This document shows, piece by piece, positions 7,525-15,650 of a stretch of DNA of 26,547 nt (position 1 is its first letter; each line of letters opens with the position of its first letter). The position numbers and the translations under genes were made by a program. The stretch is from Candidatus Caldatribacterium sp. (GTDB lineage Bacteria; Atribacterota; Atribacteria; Atribacterales; Caldatribacteriaceae), in contig JANXBI010000074.1 of NCBI GenBank assembly GCA_025060675.1, positions 1 through 26,547 of the forward strand, in the 5' to 3' direction. Under the pieces are notes generated by a model. The model saw only the letters and a program-made list of their open reading frames with translations, searched no databases and had not been told where the DNA came from.

Positions 7525-8847
7525 GTGCGGCGTGTCGTATGCTCTGTGTTTTTGGGGGTGGCGTTCCTTTTCTTCTGTGTGGCAGGGGTATATGCCCAGA
7601 AGGTGACGGTTACCATTCAGGACTACTTCGACCCTGCAGGAGGGATGGCAAAGTTTGTTGACCGCTGGGCCGCAGAGTACATGAAAGCCAACCCTGACGT
7701 AGAGGTGAAGCACGTTTACATCCCCTTTGCCCAGCTTCTCCCCACCATTCTCCAGCAAGCGCTCACCGGAACTCTCCCTGAGGTCGTCATGGCCGACAAC
7801 CCCTGGGTGCCGAACCTCATTAAGGCGGGAGTCTACCTCGACATCACCGAGAAGGTCAAAGAGTGGGGATGGGAAAACTGGGAAGACTTCTTCAAGGGTC
7901 ACCGGGACCTTACAAGCGCCGATGGAAAGATTTACGCCCTGCAGGTGACCACGAACAACCTTGCGCTCTTTTACCGGAAGAGCATCCTCGAAAAAGCAGG
8001 CATCGCTGAGCCACCAAAGACCTGGGCGGAACTCAAGGAGATAAGCGCTAAAATCAAAGAAGCCACCGGCGCGTACGGCTTTGGCTTTTGCGCCACAGCG
8101 TCTGAAGAGGGTACCTGGCAGTTTGAACCGTTCCTTTGGAGCAACGGTGGAAGTCTTTTCGAACTCGATGCCCCTGAAGCTATTGCCGCTTTGAGCTTCC
8201 TTGTCGAGATGGTGGAGAAAGGGTACACACCACGGGATGTCGTCAACGTCTCTGGACAAGGCGACGTTACCCAGTGGTTCATCAATGGCGAGGTGGCCAT
8301 GATGGAAAATGGCAACTGGGAATTTGGTTGGCACCTCACCCCAGATGTACTGGAGAAGCTCGGCGATGTCGGCGTGGCTAAGCTTCCTGTACCAAATGAG
8401 GGCATGCGTCCCATTGTCCCCTTCGGTGGAGAGTGTTACGGCATCGGTGCGAACACAAAAGATCCGAAAAAGCTCCAAGTCGCTTGGGACTTTTTAAGCT
8501 ACATTGCCTCAAGTGACGGTATGCTTGCAGCAAATCTCGAGCACGGTGGATTACCAACTCGTGCCTCGGTAGCCGAAAAAATCGGAGCCCAAAAGCCCAT
8601 CCTTGCCCCATTCCTTGAGCAAGCCAAATACGCCCTTCCACGACCCTTGGTTGGTGGCGGTGAAAAGTATCCTGATGTGTCCTCCACCGTTTGGACAGCG
8701 ATACAACGCGCTCTCACCGGTATGAAGACACCTGAGGAAGCTCTCAAGGAAGCGGCGGCAACCATTCGAGGTCTCTTCTCGCCTGAAGAATTTGAAGCCT
8801 ACAAGAAACAGGCCCGAGAGCTCCTCTCCGCCGCCGCAGGAAAGTGA
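7525..8847 (+). CDS. Sugar ABC transporter substrate-binding protein (family 1, CUT1)
   Basis: A 440-residue exported binding protein of the MalE-like family (SBP_bac_1). The signal peptide spans about 24 residues and ends VYA-Q, with no lipobox. Family features include a start of the mature domain at VTVTIQDYFDP, the loop PEVVMADNPWVPNLIKAGVYLD, and the stretch ALQVTTNNLALFYRKSILEK followed by PPKTWAEL. Start GTG 7525 is set by AGGAGG 8 bases upstream and by the signal peptide. It would bind an oligosaccharide or glycoside for the two permeases that follow. A strong palindrome between this gene and the first permease probably raises its yield relative to the permeases. Confidence 0.93.
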   Translation: MRRVVCSVFLGVAFLFFCVAGVYAQKVTVTIQDYFDPAGGMAKFVDRWAAEYMKANPDVEVKHVYIPFAQLLPTILQQALTGTLPEVVMADNPWVPNLIKAGVYLDITEKVKEWGWENWEDFFKGHRDLTSADGKIYALQVTTNNLALFYRKSILEKAGIAEPPKTWAELKEISAKIKEATGAYGFGFCATASEEGTWQFEPFLWSNGGSLFELDAPEAIAALSFLVEMVEKGYTPRDVVNVSGQGDVTQWFINGEVAMMENGNWEFGWHLTPDVLEKLGDVGVAKLPVPNEGMRPIVPFGGECYGIGANTKDPKKLQVAWDFLSYIASSDGMLAANLEHGGLPTRASVAEKIGAQKPILAPFLEQAKYALPRPLVGGGEKYPDVSSTVWTAIQRALTGMKTPEEALKEAAATIRGLFSPEEFEAYKKQARELLSAAAGK

Positions 8848-8848
8848 A

Positions 8849-8872
8849 GGAAGGGGGGATATCCCCCCTTCC
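8849..8872. other. Perfect 24-bp palindrome between binding protein and permease genes
   Basis: GGAAGGGGGGAT and ATCCCCCCTTCC form a perfect inverted repeat 1 base after the binding-protein stop. The RNA would fold into a G+C-rich hairpin just upstream of the permease ribosome binding site. No T-run follows. Such hairpins in sugar-importer operons commonly protect the binding-protein mRNA or attenuate downstream expression. Confidence 0.75.
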
Positions 8873-8890
8873 CTAAGAAAGGTGAACACT

Positions 8891-9757
8891 ATGAAGGCGA
8901 TGCGAGTTGCATACCTTTTCCTCCTCCCTGCTTTCCTCTACGTCCTCGTCTTTGGGCTTTATCCCCTCCTTTACAACGTTTCTCTGAGTCTTCGAGATGT
9001 GACCTTCATCAGTTACGTGCAAGGAACTGCACGTTTTGTGGGATTGGGGAATTATGAAGAGCTTCTGCGGGATGCCATTTTCCGTCGGACCTTTTCGAAT
9101 ACCTTGCTTTTCACCGGTCTCTCCCTTTTTTTCCAATTCACCATTGGATTCCTCCTGGCGCTCCTTTTCTCCCGCTCTTTTCCCCTCAAGGGACTGCTGC
9201 AGAGCCTCCTCATGGTTCCTTGGGTCTTGCCTATCATCGTGAGCGGTTCTTTCTTCAGGTGGTTCTTCAGCGACAATGGCATGCTCAACGGTTTTCTCAC
9301 CGCTTTTGGGATAGCCACGCGACCCATCCCCTGGATTACCAGCAGTCACCTTCCCATTCTCTCGGTAACCATGGCAAACATCTGGCTCGGCATCCCTTTT
9401 AACTTCGTCCTCCTCTACACCGGGCTTCAGGGTATTCCTGAAGAGCTTCTCGAAAGCGCAGCAATTGATGGTGCCACAGGTTGGCAAAAAGTGGTCTATA
9501 TCATTACGCCACTTCTTAGGCCAGTCATTCTCGCTACGCTCACCCTGGGGTGCATCTTCACGGTGAAGGTTTTCGACCTTGTGTGGATTATCACCCAGGG
9601 AGGTCCAGGCGATGTTTCGCATCTTTTCAGCACCTTATCGTATTCCCTTGCCTTCAACAAGCTCCACTTTGGCAAAGCTTCGGCAGTTCTTGTAGTCATG
9701 CTCCTTGTGGTCGCAGTACTCACCGTCTTTTTGAATCTCTTCCAGAAGGAGGCATAG
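8891..9757 (+). CDS. Sugar ABC transporter permease (MalF/UgpA-like)
   Basis: A 288-residue membrane protein with about six membrane helices, first of the two permeases of the CUT1 importer. The cytoplasmic EAA loop that contacts the ATPase is seen as ELLESAAIDGATGWQKVVYI. The N-terminus (RVAYLFLLPAFLYVLVFGLYP) is typical of UgpA/MalF relatives. ATG 8891 has AAAGGTGA 7 bases upstream; in-frame starts further up run through the palindrome at 8849-8872 and are unlikely. It is followed at 1 base by its partner permease. Confidence 0.94.
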   Translation: MKAMRVAYLFLLPAFLYVLVFGLYPLLYNVSLSLRDVTFISYVQGTARFVGLGNYEELLRDAIFRRTFSNTLLFTGLSLFFQFTIGFLLALLFSRSFPLKGLLQSLLMVPWVLPIIVSGSFFRWFFSDNGMLNGFLTAFGIATRPIPWITSSHLPILSVTMANIWLGIPFNFVLLYTGLQGIPEELLESAAIDGATGWQKVVYIITPLLRPVILATLTLGCIFTVKVFDLVWIITQGGPGDVSHLFSTLSYSLAFNKLHFGKASAVLVVMLLVVAVLTVFLNLFQKEA

Positions 9758-9758
9758 C

Positions 9759-10586
9759 ATGAAACGAAAAACACGCTGGGCACGTTGGAAATGGACTGTG
9801 TACGCTGCTATACCCACGATAATCATCATTCTCCCCCTGTATTTCATCGCCATCGGAGGATTCCAAAGCGTCTCCGAAATCTTCCATAAACCACCCCATC
9901 TCTTTCCTCCCAACCCGACTCTTGTGTACTACAAAGATGCGCTTTTGACGCTTTCCTCATACCTGAAAAACAGCTTCATTATTGCCCTTGGAGTTCTTAG
10001 CGTCACCCTCGCTGTAGCCTTACCTTCAGCTTTTGCCCTGGCGAAATTCCAGTTTGTGCTGAGACGGCCTGCTGCCCTTCTTCTGGCTTTCACCCAGGTT
10101 CTCCCGGCTACGGCCATCATCATCCCCCTTTTCCTTATCTTCAGCCGTATTGGCCTCATCAACGATTACCTTGGTGTCATCTTGGGGATTTCGGTTTTCA
10201 CCATTCCCTTTGCCACCATCGTCCTCAGTGCGTACATCCAAGCCATTCCCTCCGGGCTTATGGAAGCGGCTCTCATTGATGGAGCTGGCTTCTTTCGAAT
10301 TTTCGTAAGCATCATTATCCCCCTTGCCAGCCCTGCTATCGCTACAGCGAGCATCCTCACCCTTATCATGGCGTGGGGCGATTTCATCTTTGCCCTCTCA
10401 TTCTTGAAAGAGCGCGCTCTCCAGCCAATGAGCATAGGTCTGTACCACTTCATCGGGCAGTACGGTATACAGTGGAACAAGCTCATGGCTGGAAGTATGA
10501 TTTTTGCCATTCCTCCGCTCCTTGTAGCCCTCTTCGCAGGGAAAGCCATTGTGGCTGGACTCACCGCCGGAGCATTTAAAGAATGA
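9759..10586 (+). CDS. Sugar ABC transporter permease (MalG/UgpE-like)
   Basis: The second CUT1 permease, 275 residues with about six helices. Its EAA loop reads GLMEAALIDGAGFFRIFVSI, followed by IPLASPAIATASILT, typical of MalG relatives. ATG 9759 has AGAAGGAGG upstream and starts 1 base after the previous stop. No ATPase gene is present in this operon, so the importer probably borrows a shared MsmX/UgpC-type ATPase encoded elsewhere. This is common for CUT1 systems. Confidence 0.94.
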   Translation: MKRKTRWARWKWTVYAAIPTIIIILPLYFIAIGGFQSVSEIFHKPPHLFPPNPTLVYYKDALLTLSSYLKNSFIIALGVLSVTLAVALPSAFALAKFQFVLRRPAALLLAFTQVLPATAIIIPLFLIFSRIGLINDYLGVILGISVFTIPFATIVLSAYIQAIPSGLMEAALIDGAGFFRIFVSIIIPLASPAIATASILTLIMAWGDFIFALSFLKERALQPMSIGLYHFIGQYGIQWNKLMAGSMIFAIPPLLVALFAGKAIVAGLTAGAFKE

Positions 10587-10601
10587 CTGGGAGGTGAAAC
10601 A

Positions 10602-12614
10602 ATGCTCTTTACGCGAGATGGGAAAAAACTCGTCATTCAAGGTGGAGGGGAACTCATCTGGATTGAGCCCTTCGGACAGGATTGTCTCCGTTTCCGCTCT
10701 TCTCGCCGCGGGCGCATCGAGCCTCTTGACTGGACCCTTCTCCCCCAAGACGACGTAGAACCAGAAATCACCATCACTCCTGAAGGGGCAAGCATCCGCA
10801 ACGGGAAAATCGTCGCCGAGGTCGATGCACGAGGAACGGTCAGGTACCGGAAGGACACAGGTGCGGTGCTTCTTGAAGAACTCTGGATTGACGGACGGGT
10901 GCGAAACGCCGACCTCCTAAAGGCTCGAAACTACAGAGCAAAAAGTTCTGACCTCTTTGAAATCTCCCTCTACTTCAAGGCATATCCTGGAGAACGCTTC
11001 TTCGGCATGGGGCAGTACGCTAACGATTGCCTTGACCTCAAAGGGTGTGTCCTTGAGCTTGCCCAACGGAATACCCAAATCAGCATTCCTTTCCTCCTCT
11101 CTTCTCGAGGGTATGGCTTTGTCTGGAACAATCCCTCTGTAGGAAGGGCAGAGCTTGCAAAAAACCATACCATGTGGTGCTCTTACGGTTGCCGGCAAAT
11201 TGACTACCTTGTCATCGCTGGGGACACACCCAAGGACATTCTCCGCCGCTACGCAGAGATTACGGGGAAACCACCTATGATCCCTGAGTGGGCTTTGGGA
11301 TTCTGGCAATGTAAGCTCCGTTACCGGACACAGGATGAGGTCCTCCAGGTTGCTCGAGAGTACAAAAGGCGAGGCCTTCCTCTCTCAGTGATAGTCATTG
11401 ACTTTTTCCATTGGCCCAAGCAGGGTGACTGGAAGTTCGATTCAAAGTTCTTCCCCGACCCGGGGAAAATGGTGCGAGAACTCGAAGAGCTTGGCGTAAA
11501 GGTAATGGTCTCCATCTGGCCCACCGTGGACATTGAGAGTGAGAACTACGAGGAGATGGTCCGAAGAGGACTACTCCTCCGAACCGAGCGAGGCATTCCT
11601 ATTCTTTTCACCTTCCGGGGCATCACGACCCTCTTTGACGCCACCAATCCCGAAGCTCGAAGGTTCATCTGGGAGAAGGTCCGGGAAAACTACTACCGCT
11701 ACGGCATCAAGATGTTCTGGCTTGACGAAGCAGAACCAGAGTTTGGCATGCCTGGTCTTGGGTACGATAATGTTCTCCCCTACGATTACGACAACCTCCG
11801 GTACTTCTTAGGAAATGGTCTTGAAGTGAGCAATATCTATCCCTTCTTCTATGCACAAGCGTTCTTTGAGGGCATGGTCAGCGAAGGAGAAAAAGACGTT
11901 GTGAACCTCATCCGTTGTGCTTGGCTTGGGAGTCAGCGCTTTGGGGTAGTTGTGTGGTCCGGTGACATTCCTTCAACCTTTGAATCCCTCAGAAAGCAGG
12001 TGAAGGCCGGGCTCAACATGAGTGTGTGCGGTATCCCCTGGTGGACCACAGACATCGGGGGATTTTACGGAGGGGACCCGGAAAGCCCAAGCTTCCGAGA
12101 ACTCATTATCCGTTGGTTCCAGTTTGGGGCGTTTTGCCCAATCTTCCGTCTACACGGTTTTCGCCTCCCATATCCCAAAGACCCGAACCGTTGCCCTGCA
12201 GAGGAACTCACCGGAGGACCAAATGAGGTATGGTCTTTTGGGGACAAGGCGTATGAAATCATCAAAGGACTCCTCTTCCTTCGGGAACGTCTAAAACCTT
12301 ACATCCTTGAGGGGATGCGCAAGGCCCACGAAGAGGGTATACCTCTTATGCGGCCACTGTTCCTCGAATTTCCGGAAGACCCGGAGTGCTACACCGTCGA
12401 GGATGAGTACTTCTTCGGAGCAGATCTCCTCGTTGCCCCAGTAGTTGAGGAGGGTGCTCGCACCAGAGCGGTATACCTCCCGAAAGGAGCTCGTTTTACC
12501 GACCCCTACACCGGCACGGTCTACGAAGGTGGTCAGTGGGTGGATGTCGAAGCTCCCATAGAACGCATCCCCCTCTTCCTCCGTGATGGAGCAAGACTCC
12601 CCATCCTCGAATAA
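10602..12614 (+). CDS. Glycoside hydrolase family 31 (alpha-glucosidase/alpha-xylosidase)
   Basis: A 670-residue retaining alpha-glycosidase without signal peptide, so it works in the cytoplasm on imported glycosides. The likely nucleophile is Asp375 in FWLDEAEPE, and the acid/base is Asp455 in VVWSGDI. The signature GIPWWTTDIGGF follows. The N-terminal beta-sandwich carries YPGERFFGMGQYAND, and the C-terminus has MRPLFLEFPEDPE and FFGADLLVAPV, both standard GH31 landmarks. The WLDEAEPE form resembles alpha-xylosidase-like GH31 members, but glucosidase activity cannot be excluded. ATG 10602 follows GGGAGGTG. It is 15 bases behind the second permease and would process what the CUT1 importer brings in. 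Confidence 0.93.
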   Translation: MLFTRDGKKLVIQGGGELIWIEPFGQDCLRFRSSRRGRIEPLDWTLLPQDDVEPEITITPEGASIRNGKIVAEVDARGTVRYRKDTGAVLLEELWIDGRVRNADLLKARNYRAKSSDLFEISLYFKAYPGERFFGMGQYANDCLDLKGCVLELAQRNTQISIPFLLSSRGYGFVWNNPSVGRAELAKNHTMWCSYGCRQIDYLVIAGDTPKDILRRYAEITGKPPMIPEWALGFWQCKLRYRTQDEVLQVAREYKRRGLPLSVIVIDFFHWPKQGDWKFDSKFFPDPGKMVRELEELGVKVMVSIWPTVDIESENYEEMVRRGLLLRTERGIPILFTFRGITTLFDATNPEARRFIWEKVRENYYRYGIKMFWLDEAEPEFGMPGLGYDNVLPYDYDNLRYFLGNGLEVSNIYPFFYAQAFFEGMVSEGEKDVVNLIRCAWLGSQRFGVVVWSGDIPSTFESLRKQVKAGLNMSVCGIPWWTTDIGGFYGGDPESPSFRELIIRWFQFGAFCPIFRLHGFRLPYPKDPNRCPAEELTGGPNEVWSFGDKAYEIIKGLLFLRERLKPYILEGMRKAHEEGIPLMRPLFLEFPEDPECYTVEDEYFFGADLLVAPVVEEGARTRAVYLPKGARFTDPYTGTVYEGGQWVDVEAPIERIPLFLRDGARLPILE

Positions 12615-12620
12615 TCCACT

Positions 12621-12670
12621 CCCCCCTTTCCTTGGAACCCTTTTTCTGGTATACAGAGAGGAAAGGGGGG
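12621..12670. other. Hairpin masking the ribosome binding site of the isomerase gene
   Basis: CCCCCCTTTCCT (12621-12632) pairs perfectly with AGGAAAGGGGGG (12659-12670), loop 26 bases. The 3' arm contains the only Shine-Dalgarno-like run (GGAAAGGGGGG) for GTG 12676. Folding would hide it until upstream ribosomes, heat or a factor open the stem. No T-run follows, so a simple terminator is less likely. Confidence 0.65.
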
Positions 12671-12675
12671 TTATT

Positions 12676-13698
12676 GTGGAATCATTCCTTTGCGCTTTCC
12701 CAGAGCACATATGCGAGGGGTACGAGAGAGGAAAAGAGGCCGTCTCAAAGCCGTATGCCGGCTCCCTAAAAGTGCTCCTTTTCTGTGGCATCGGGGGATC
12801 AGGTATTAGTGGGAGAATTCTTGAACGCCTCCTCATGTCCTCTCTCCCCATTCCTTTCCTTGTCATCTCCTCCCCACCCCTTCCCCCTTGGGTTGGGGAA
12901 GAAACGCTCTGCATGGTCGCAACGTACTCAGGGAACACTGAGGAAACCCTTGCCCTTGCCCGGGAGGCACGAAAGCGCAAGGCGCGCCTGCTTCTCCTCT
13001 CCCAGGGAGGAGCTCTGGCAAGGGAAAGAGAAGAGGAAGACCTCTTTGTCTGCCTTCCGGGAGGTTTGCAACCCCGCTTTGCCTTAGGATACATGCTCGG
13101 TGGGCTCCTTGGGGCTCTGGAGATGCTTTTCCCCTCCCTCTCCTTTCGTCAAGACCTTAAGGAAACACAAAAATACCTCAAAGCAACGCTCCCGACATAC
13201 GCTACCTCTGAGAGTCTTCCCTGTCGCCTGGCGCAGGAAATTGCCTCTGCTATCCCTGTCTTCATAGGCATCGAGCACTACACGGACTTCGCTGCCTGGC
13301 GCTGCAAAACTCAATGCAACGAAAACGCCAAACACGTGGCATTTGCCAGCACGCTGCCTGAAGCCATGCACAACGAAATCGTTGGATTCTTCCATCCGGA
13401 CAGCCTTCCTCTTGTCTTCTGTGCCCTTTATGACCCAGAGGAACCCCTCTTTTGCACCACGATGGCTCGAGCGTACCTCAGGCATGTGGCCAAAAGGAAG
13501 ATGAAGACTTTCGAAGTGTGGGCAGAGGGAAAGTCGCCACTGTGCCGTGCTTTATCCCTTGTTGCTTTTGGCGACTGGCTCAGTCTGCATCTTGCCAGAA
13601 TCCATGCGGAGGACCCTGGACGTATCCCGGCCATCACACATCTTAAGAGGTTTTTCAAAAAACTCGAATGTGGCTTTGAAGGAGGGGAAAAGATATGA
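12676..13698 (+). CDS. Bifunctional phosphoglucose/phosphomannose isomerase (SIS fold)
   Basis: A 340-residue cytoplasmic enzyme with two SIS subdomains that would interconvert glucose-6-P, fructose-6-P and mannose-6-P. Landmarks are GIGGSGISG (residues 38-46), YSGNTEET (84-91) and the block RCKTQCNENAKH. That block holds the likely catalytic Glu216, with the second catalytic residue His232 in the following PEAMHNEIVGF. This layout is that of the PGI/PMI family known from crenarchaea and some bacteria. GTG 12676 is preceded by GGAAAGGGGGG at 5 bases; in-frame ATGs at 12583/12586 would overlap the GH31 gene and give a tail unlike the family. Its stop overlaps the BcsB-like start (ATGA), so it is the first gene of the polysaccharide operon. 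Confidence 0.9.
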   Translation: MESFLCAFPEHICEGYERGKEAVSKPYAGSLKVLLFCGIGGSGISGRILERLLMSSLPIPFLVISSPPLPPWVGEETLCMVATYSGNTEETLALAREARKRKARLLLLSQGGALAREREEEDLFVCLPGGLQPRFALGYMLGGLLGALEMLFPSLSFRQDLKETQKYLKATLPTYATSESLPCRLAQEIASAIPVFIGIEHYTDFAAWRCKTQCNENAKHVAFASTLPEAMHNEIVGFFHPDSLPLVFCALYDPEEPLFCTTMARAYLRHVAKRKMKTFEVWAEGKSPLCRALSLVAFGDWLSLHLARIHAEDPGRIPAITHLKRFFKKLECGFEGGEKI

Positions 13699-15650
13699 AA
13701 GGGAGGCTGTTTGTCTTCTTCGTCGCCTTATGCCTTGGTATCCTACTCTGCGAATCAGGTGAAGCCGCATCCTTTTCCTGGACCCTCCAAGAGATGACTG
13801 GTATCTTTGGGGACATTGTTCTTGAAGGTCCTGCACCAGAGTTTTCCCTGTACCTCCCGGTCCCCCCTGGTATGCGGCTTCAAGAAAGCGTTCTCATCCT
13901 TGAGTACGTCGCTTCTCCAGCTCTGACCCGCGGCGCCACGCTTTCAGTGTTCGCCGAGGACGTCCTCCTTGCCTCTTTCCCAGTTGCACCGGGCGCAAAC
14001 CGTATCCGGGTTTCTCTTGCCCCTCTTGAAGGGCAAGTACTTCTCAAGGATACCCTTCGGATCGCCTTCCGGGGTGACTTCCAGCAGAGCGAAAACCTCT
14101 GCGAAGACCTCCTCTCTCGGGACCTCTTTGTCCGTATCCGTTCCACAAGCCGCTTTCTCACAGACCTTAGCGAAACTCCCTGGACTGTTCGCGACTTCCT
14201 CCGCTTCCCTGCGTCACGTTTTCGAATCTTCCTTCCCGAGGACCTCTCCTCGCGAGAACTCCTTGCCGCCTACTTGAAAATCTCTGCGTTCCTCCGTCGC
14301 ATTCGAAGGGATGTCATCACCGAAACCCTCCCCCCAAGACTCCCCGAACGAAAAGACGCGAAAGAACTCTGCATCGTCCTCCGGGAGAAAGCCCTTCGGG
14401 ATGTAGAACTCTTTGGATCCACGCTTTACCTGACCCCTCAAGGCGTGGAAAGCGTCCTTGCAGCACTCCCACTGTTCGTTGACCGCTCCTTCACTACCCA
14501 AAGTACGCCCATTGTTTTCACAAAAAAGCGAACCCTTCAAAACTTTGGAATGCGGAGCACAACCCTCCGAGGTATTGGAGAACTCAGGCAAACGGTGTAC
14601 TTTCCTCTTGCAGACCTTGGAGGCGTCCCCGCAGCGCTCTACCTCAACCTCTTTTCTACAAGCACACCCCTCCCAGAGACCCCAAGAGGTGAGGCATTCC
14701 TTAAGGTCTTCCTCAATGGTAACCTTGTCTTCACCCGAAAAATCACCAAAAGAGCCCAGAGAGGCATCCAGAAAGACACTATCTTTCTTCCTCCAAGGCT
14801 CCTTGGACGGGAGAACACCCTTGACATTGTCTTTTCGTACTTCCCCGAGGTTGGCGAGTGCCGGCGAGGGACCATGCCCTTTGAAGCAACCATCTTCGAA
14901 CAATCGTATTTTTCCGTCGTCCTCCGGAGAACCCAAGACACCGTGACCTTTGCTGAGGCCCCAACGATTTTCGCTGGAAAGGCCTGGATTATTCTTCCCG
15001 AAAGACCTGCTCTTGAAGAAGTCGAAGTCATGGCACGGCTCTATAGCGCCCTCCGGGAAATCGACACAACCCCCTTAGCTCTTGAAGTAGTGCACGATTT
15101 CCCTCAAGTGCGGCGCACATTCCCGTCTCTCTTTTTCTTTGCCCTTCCCAAGGTGGTACCACGCTGGGACTTTCGTTTCCTCTTTACCCCACCCCAGGTA
15201 CTTCGAGAGTACTTCCTCGTTTTCGACAGAGATGGAACGTACCTCTCAACCATCCCTGCTTCTCTCAAGAACGGAACCCTTGCTCTTGCGCCCCTTCCTC
15301 AACTGACCACCTTTTCTCTCTCCTTAGACACCCCAGCAGGAGCCCTCATTGCGCAGCAACTCCTCGGAAAACCAGCGCTTGTCTTCATCCCTCTTGGACG
15401 GAAGGATGTAGCTTGCAGCGCCTTCCTCACCCATTTCAAGGGTGCTGAAACGCTCCGCAACATGACCGGAAACGTTGCGCTCTTCACCCCCAGGGGATGG
15501 GGAGAAACACGTGTTGCCGTAAGAACGGAACCTCCTTTGGAGGAAGCTTTTGTTCGTTGGCGACTCCTCCTCTTTGCCAGTGCCGCTGGTGCGCTCTTTG
15601 TGTGGTGTCTCGTGTTGTACCGAAAGCTTGTCCGTGCGCGACCGCTATGA
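13695..15650 (+). CDS. BcsB-like periplasmic polysaccharide synthase subunit
   Basis: A 651-residue protein resembling the cellulose synthase regulatory subunit BcsB. In cellulose systems BcsB sits in the periplasm, is anchored by one C-terminal helix and guides the polymer leaving the synthase. Visible features are a signal peptide (about residues 1-25) and an opening block LQEMTGIFGDIVLEGP. Repeated beta-rich carbohydrate-binding-like and flavodoxin-like segments follow (for example FLKVFLNGNLVFTRKI and NTLDIVFSYFPEVGECRRG). A C-terminal helix (LLLFASAAGALFVWCLVLY) is followed by basic residues. BcsB proteins are usually 650-780 residues, so this is at the short end. It overlaps both neighbours by 4 bases (ATGA). 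The polymer is unknown and need not be cellulose. Confidence 0.8.
   Translation: MKGRLFVFFVALCLGILLCESGEAASFSWTLQEMTGIFGDIVLEGPAPEFSLYLPVPPGMRLQESVLILEYVASPALTRGATLSVFAEDVLLASFPVAPGANRIRVSLAPLEGQVLLKDTLRIAFRGDFQQSENLCEDLLSRDLFVRIRSTSRFLTDLSETPWTVRDFLRFPASRFRIFLPEDLSSRELLAAYLKISAFLRRIRRDVITETLPPRLPERKDAKELCIVLREKALRDVELFGSTLYLTPQGVESVLAALPLFVDRSFTTQSTPIVFTKKRTLQNFGMRSTTLRGIGELRQTVYFPLADLGGVPAALYLNLFSTSTPLPETPRGEAFLKVFLNGNLVFTRKITKRAQRGIQKDTIFLPPRLLGRENTLDIVFSYFPEVGECRRGTMPFEATIFEQSYFSVVLRRTQDTVTFAEAPTIFAGKAWIILPERPALEEVEVMARLYSALREIDTTPLALEVVHDFPQVRRTFPSLFFFALPKVVPRWDFRFLFTPPQVLREYFLVFDRDGTYLSTIPASLKNGTLALAPLPQLTTFSLSLDTPAGALIAQQLLGKPALVFIPLGRKDVACSAFLTHFKGAETLRNMTGNVALFTPRGWGETRVAVRTEPPLEEAFVRWRLLLFASAAGALFVWCLVLYRKLVRARPL

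Noticed and set aside
7192..8478. 428-residue open frame on the - strand
   Set aside because: It runs antisense to the lacI-type and binding-protein genes, both with clear family motifs; its translation shows no domain and no ribosome binding site.
12632..12655. Promoter TTGGAA/TATACA before the isomerase gene
   Set aside because: The spacer is only 12 bases, and both elements lie inside the hairpin loop region.
15505..15514. AACACGTGTT palindrome as a parS site
   Set aside because: It shares only the CACGTG core with TGTTTCACGTGAAACA, and it lies within the BcsB-like coding sequence.
15497..15646. N-terminal extension of the GT2 synthase
   Set aside because: The extension is out of frame with and wholly inside the BcsB-like gene, is Cys-rich, and the ATGA start at 15647 gives the normal domain start.
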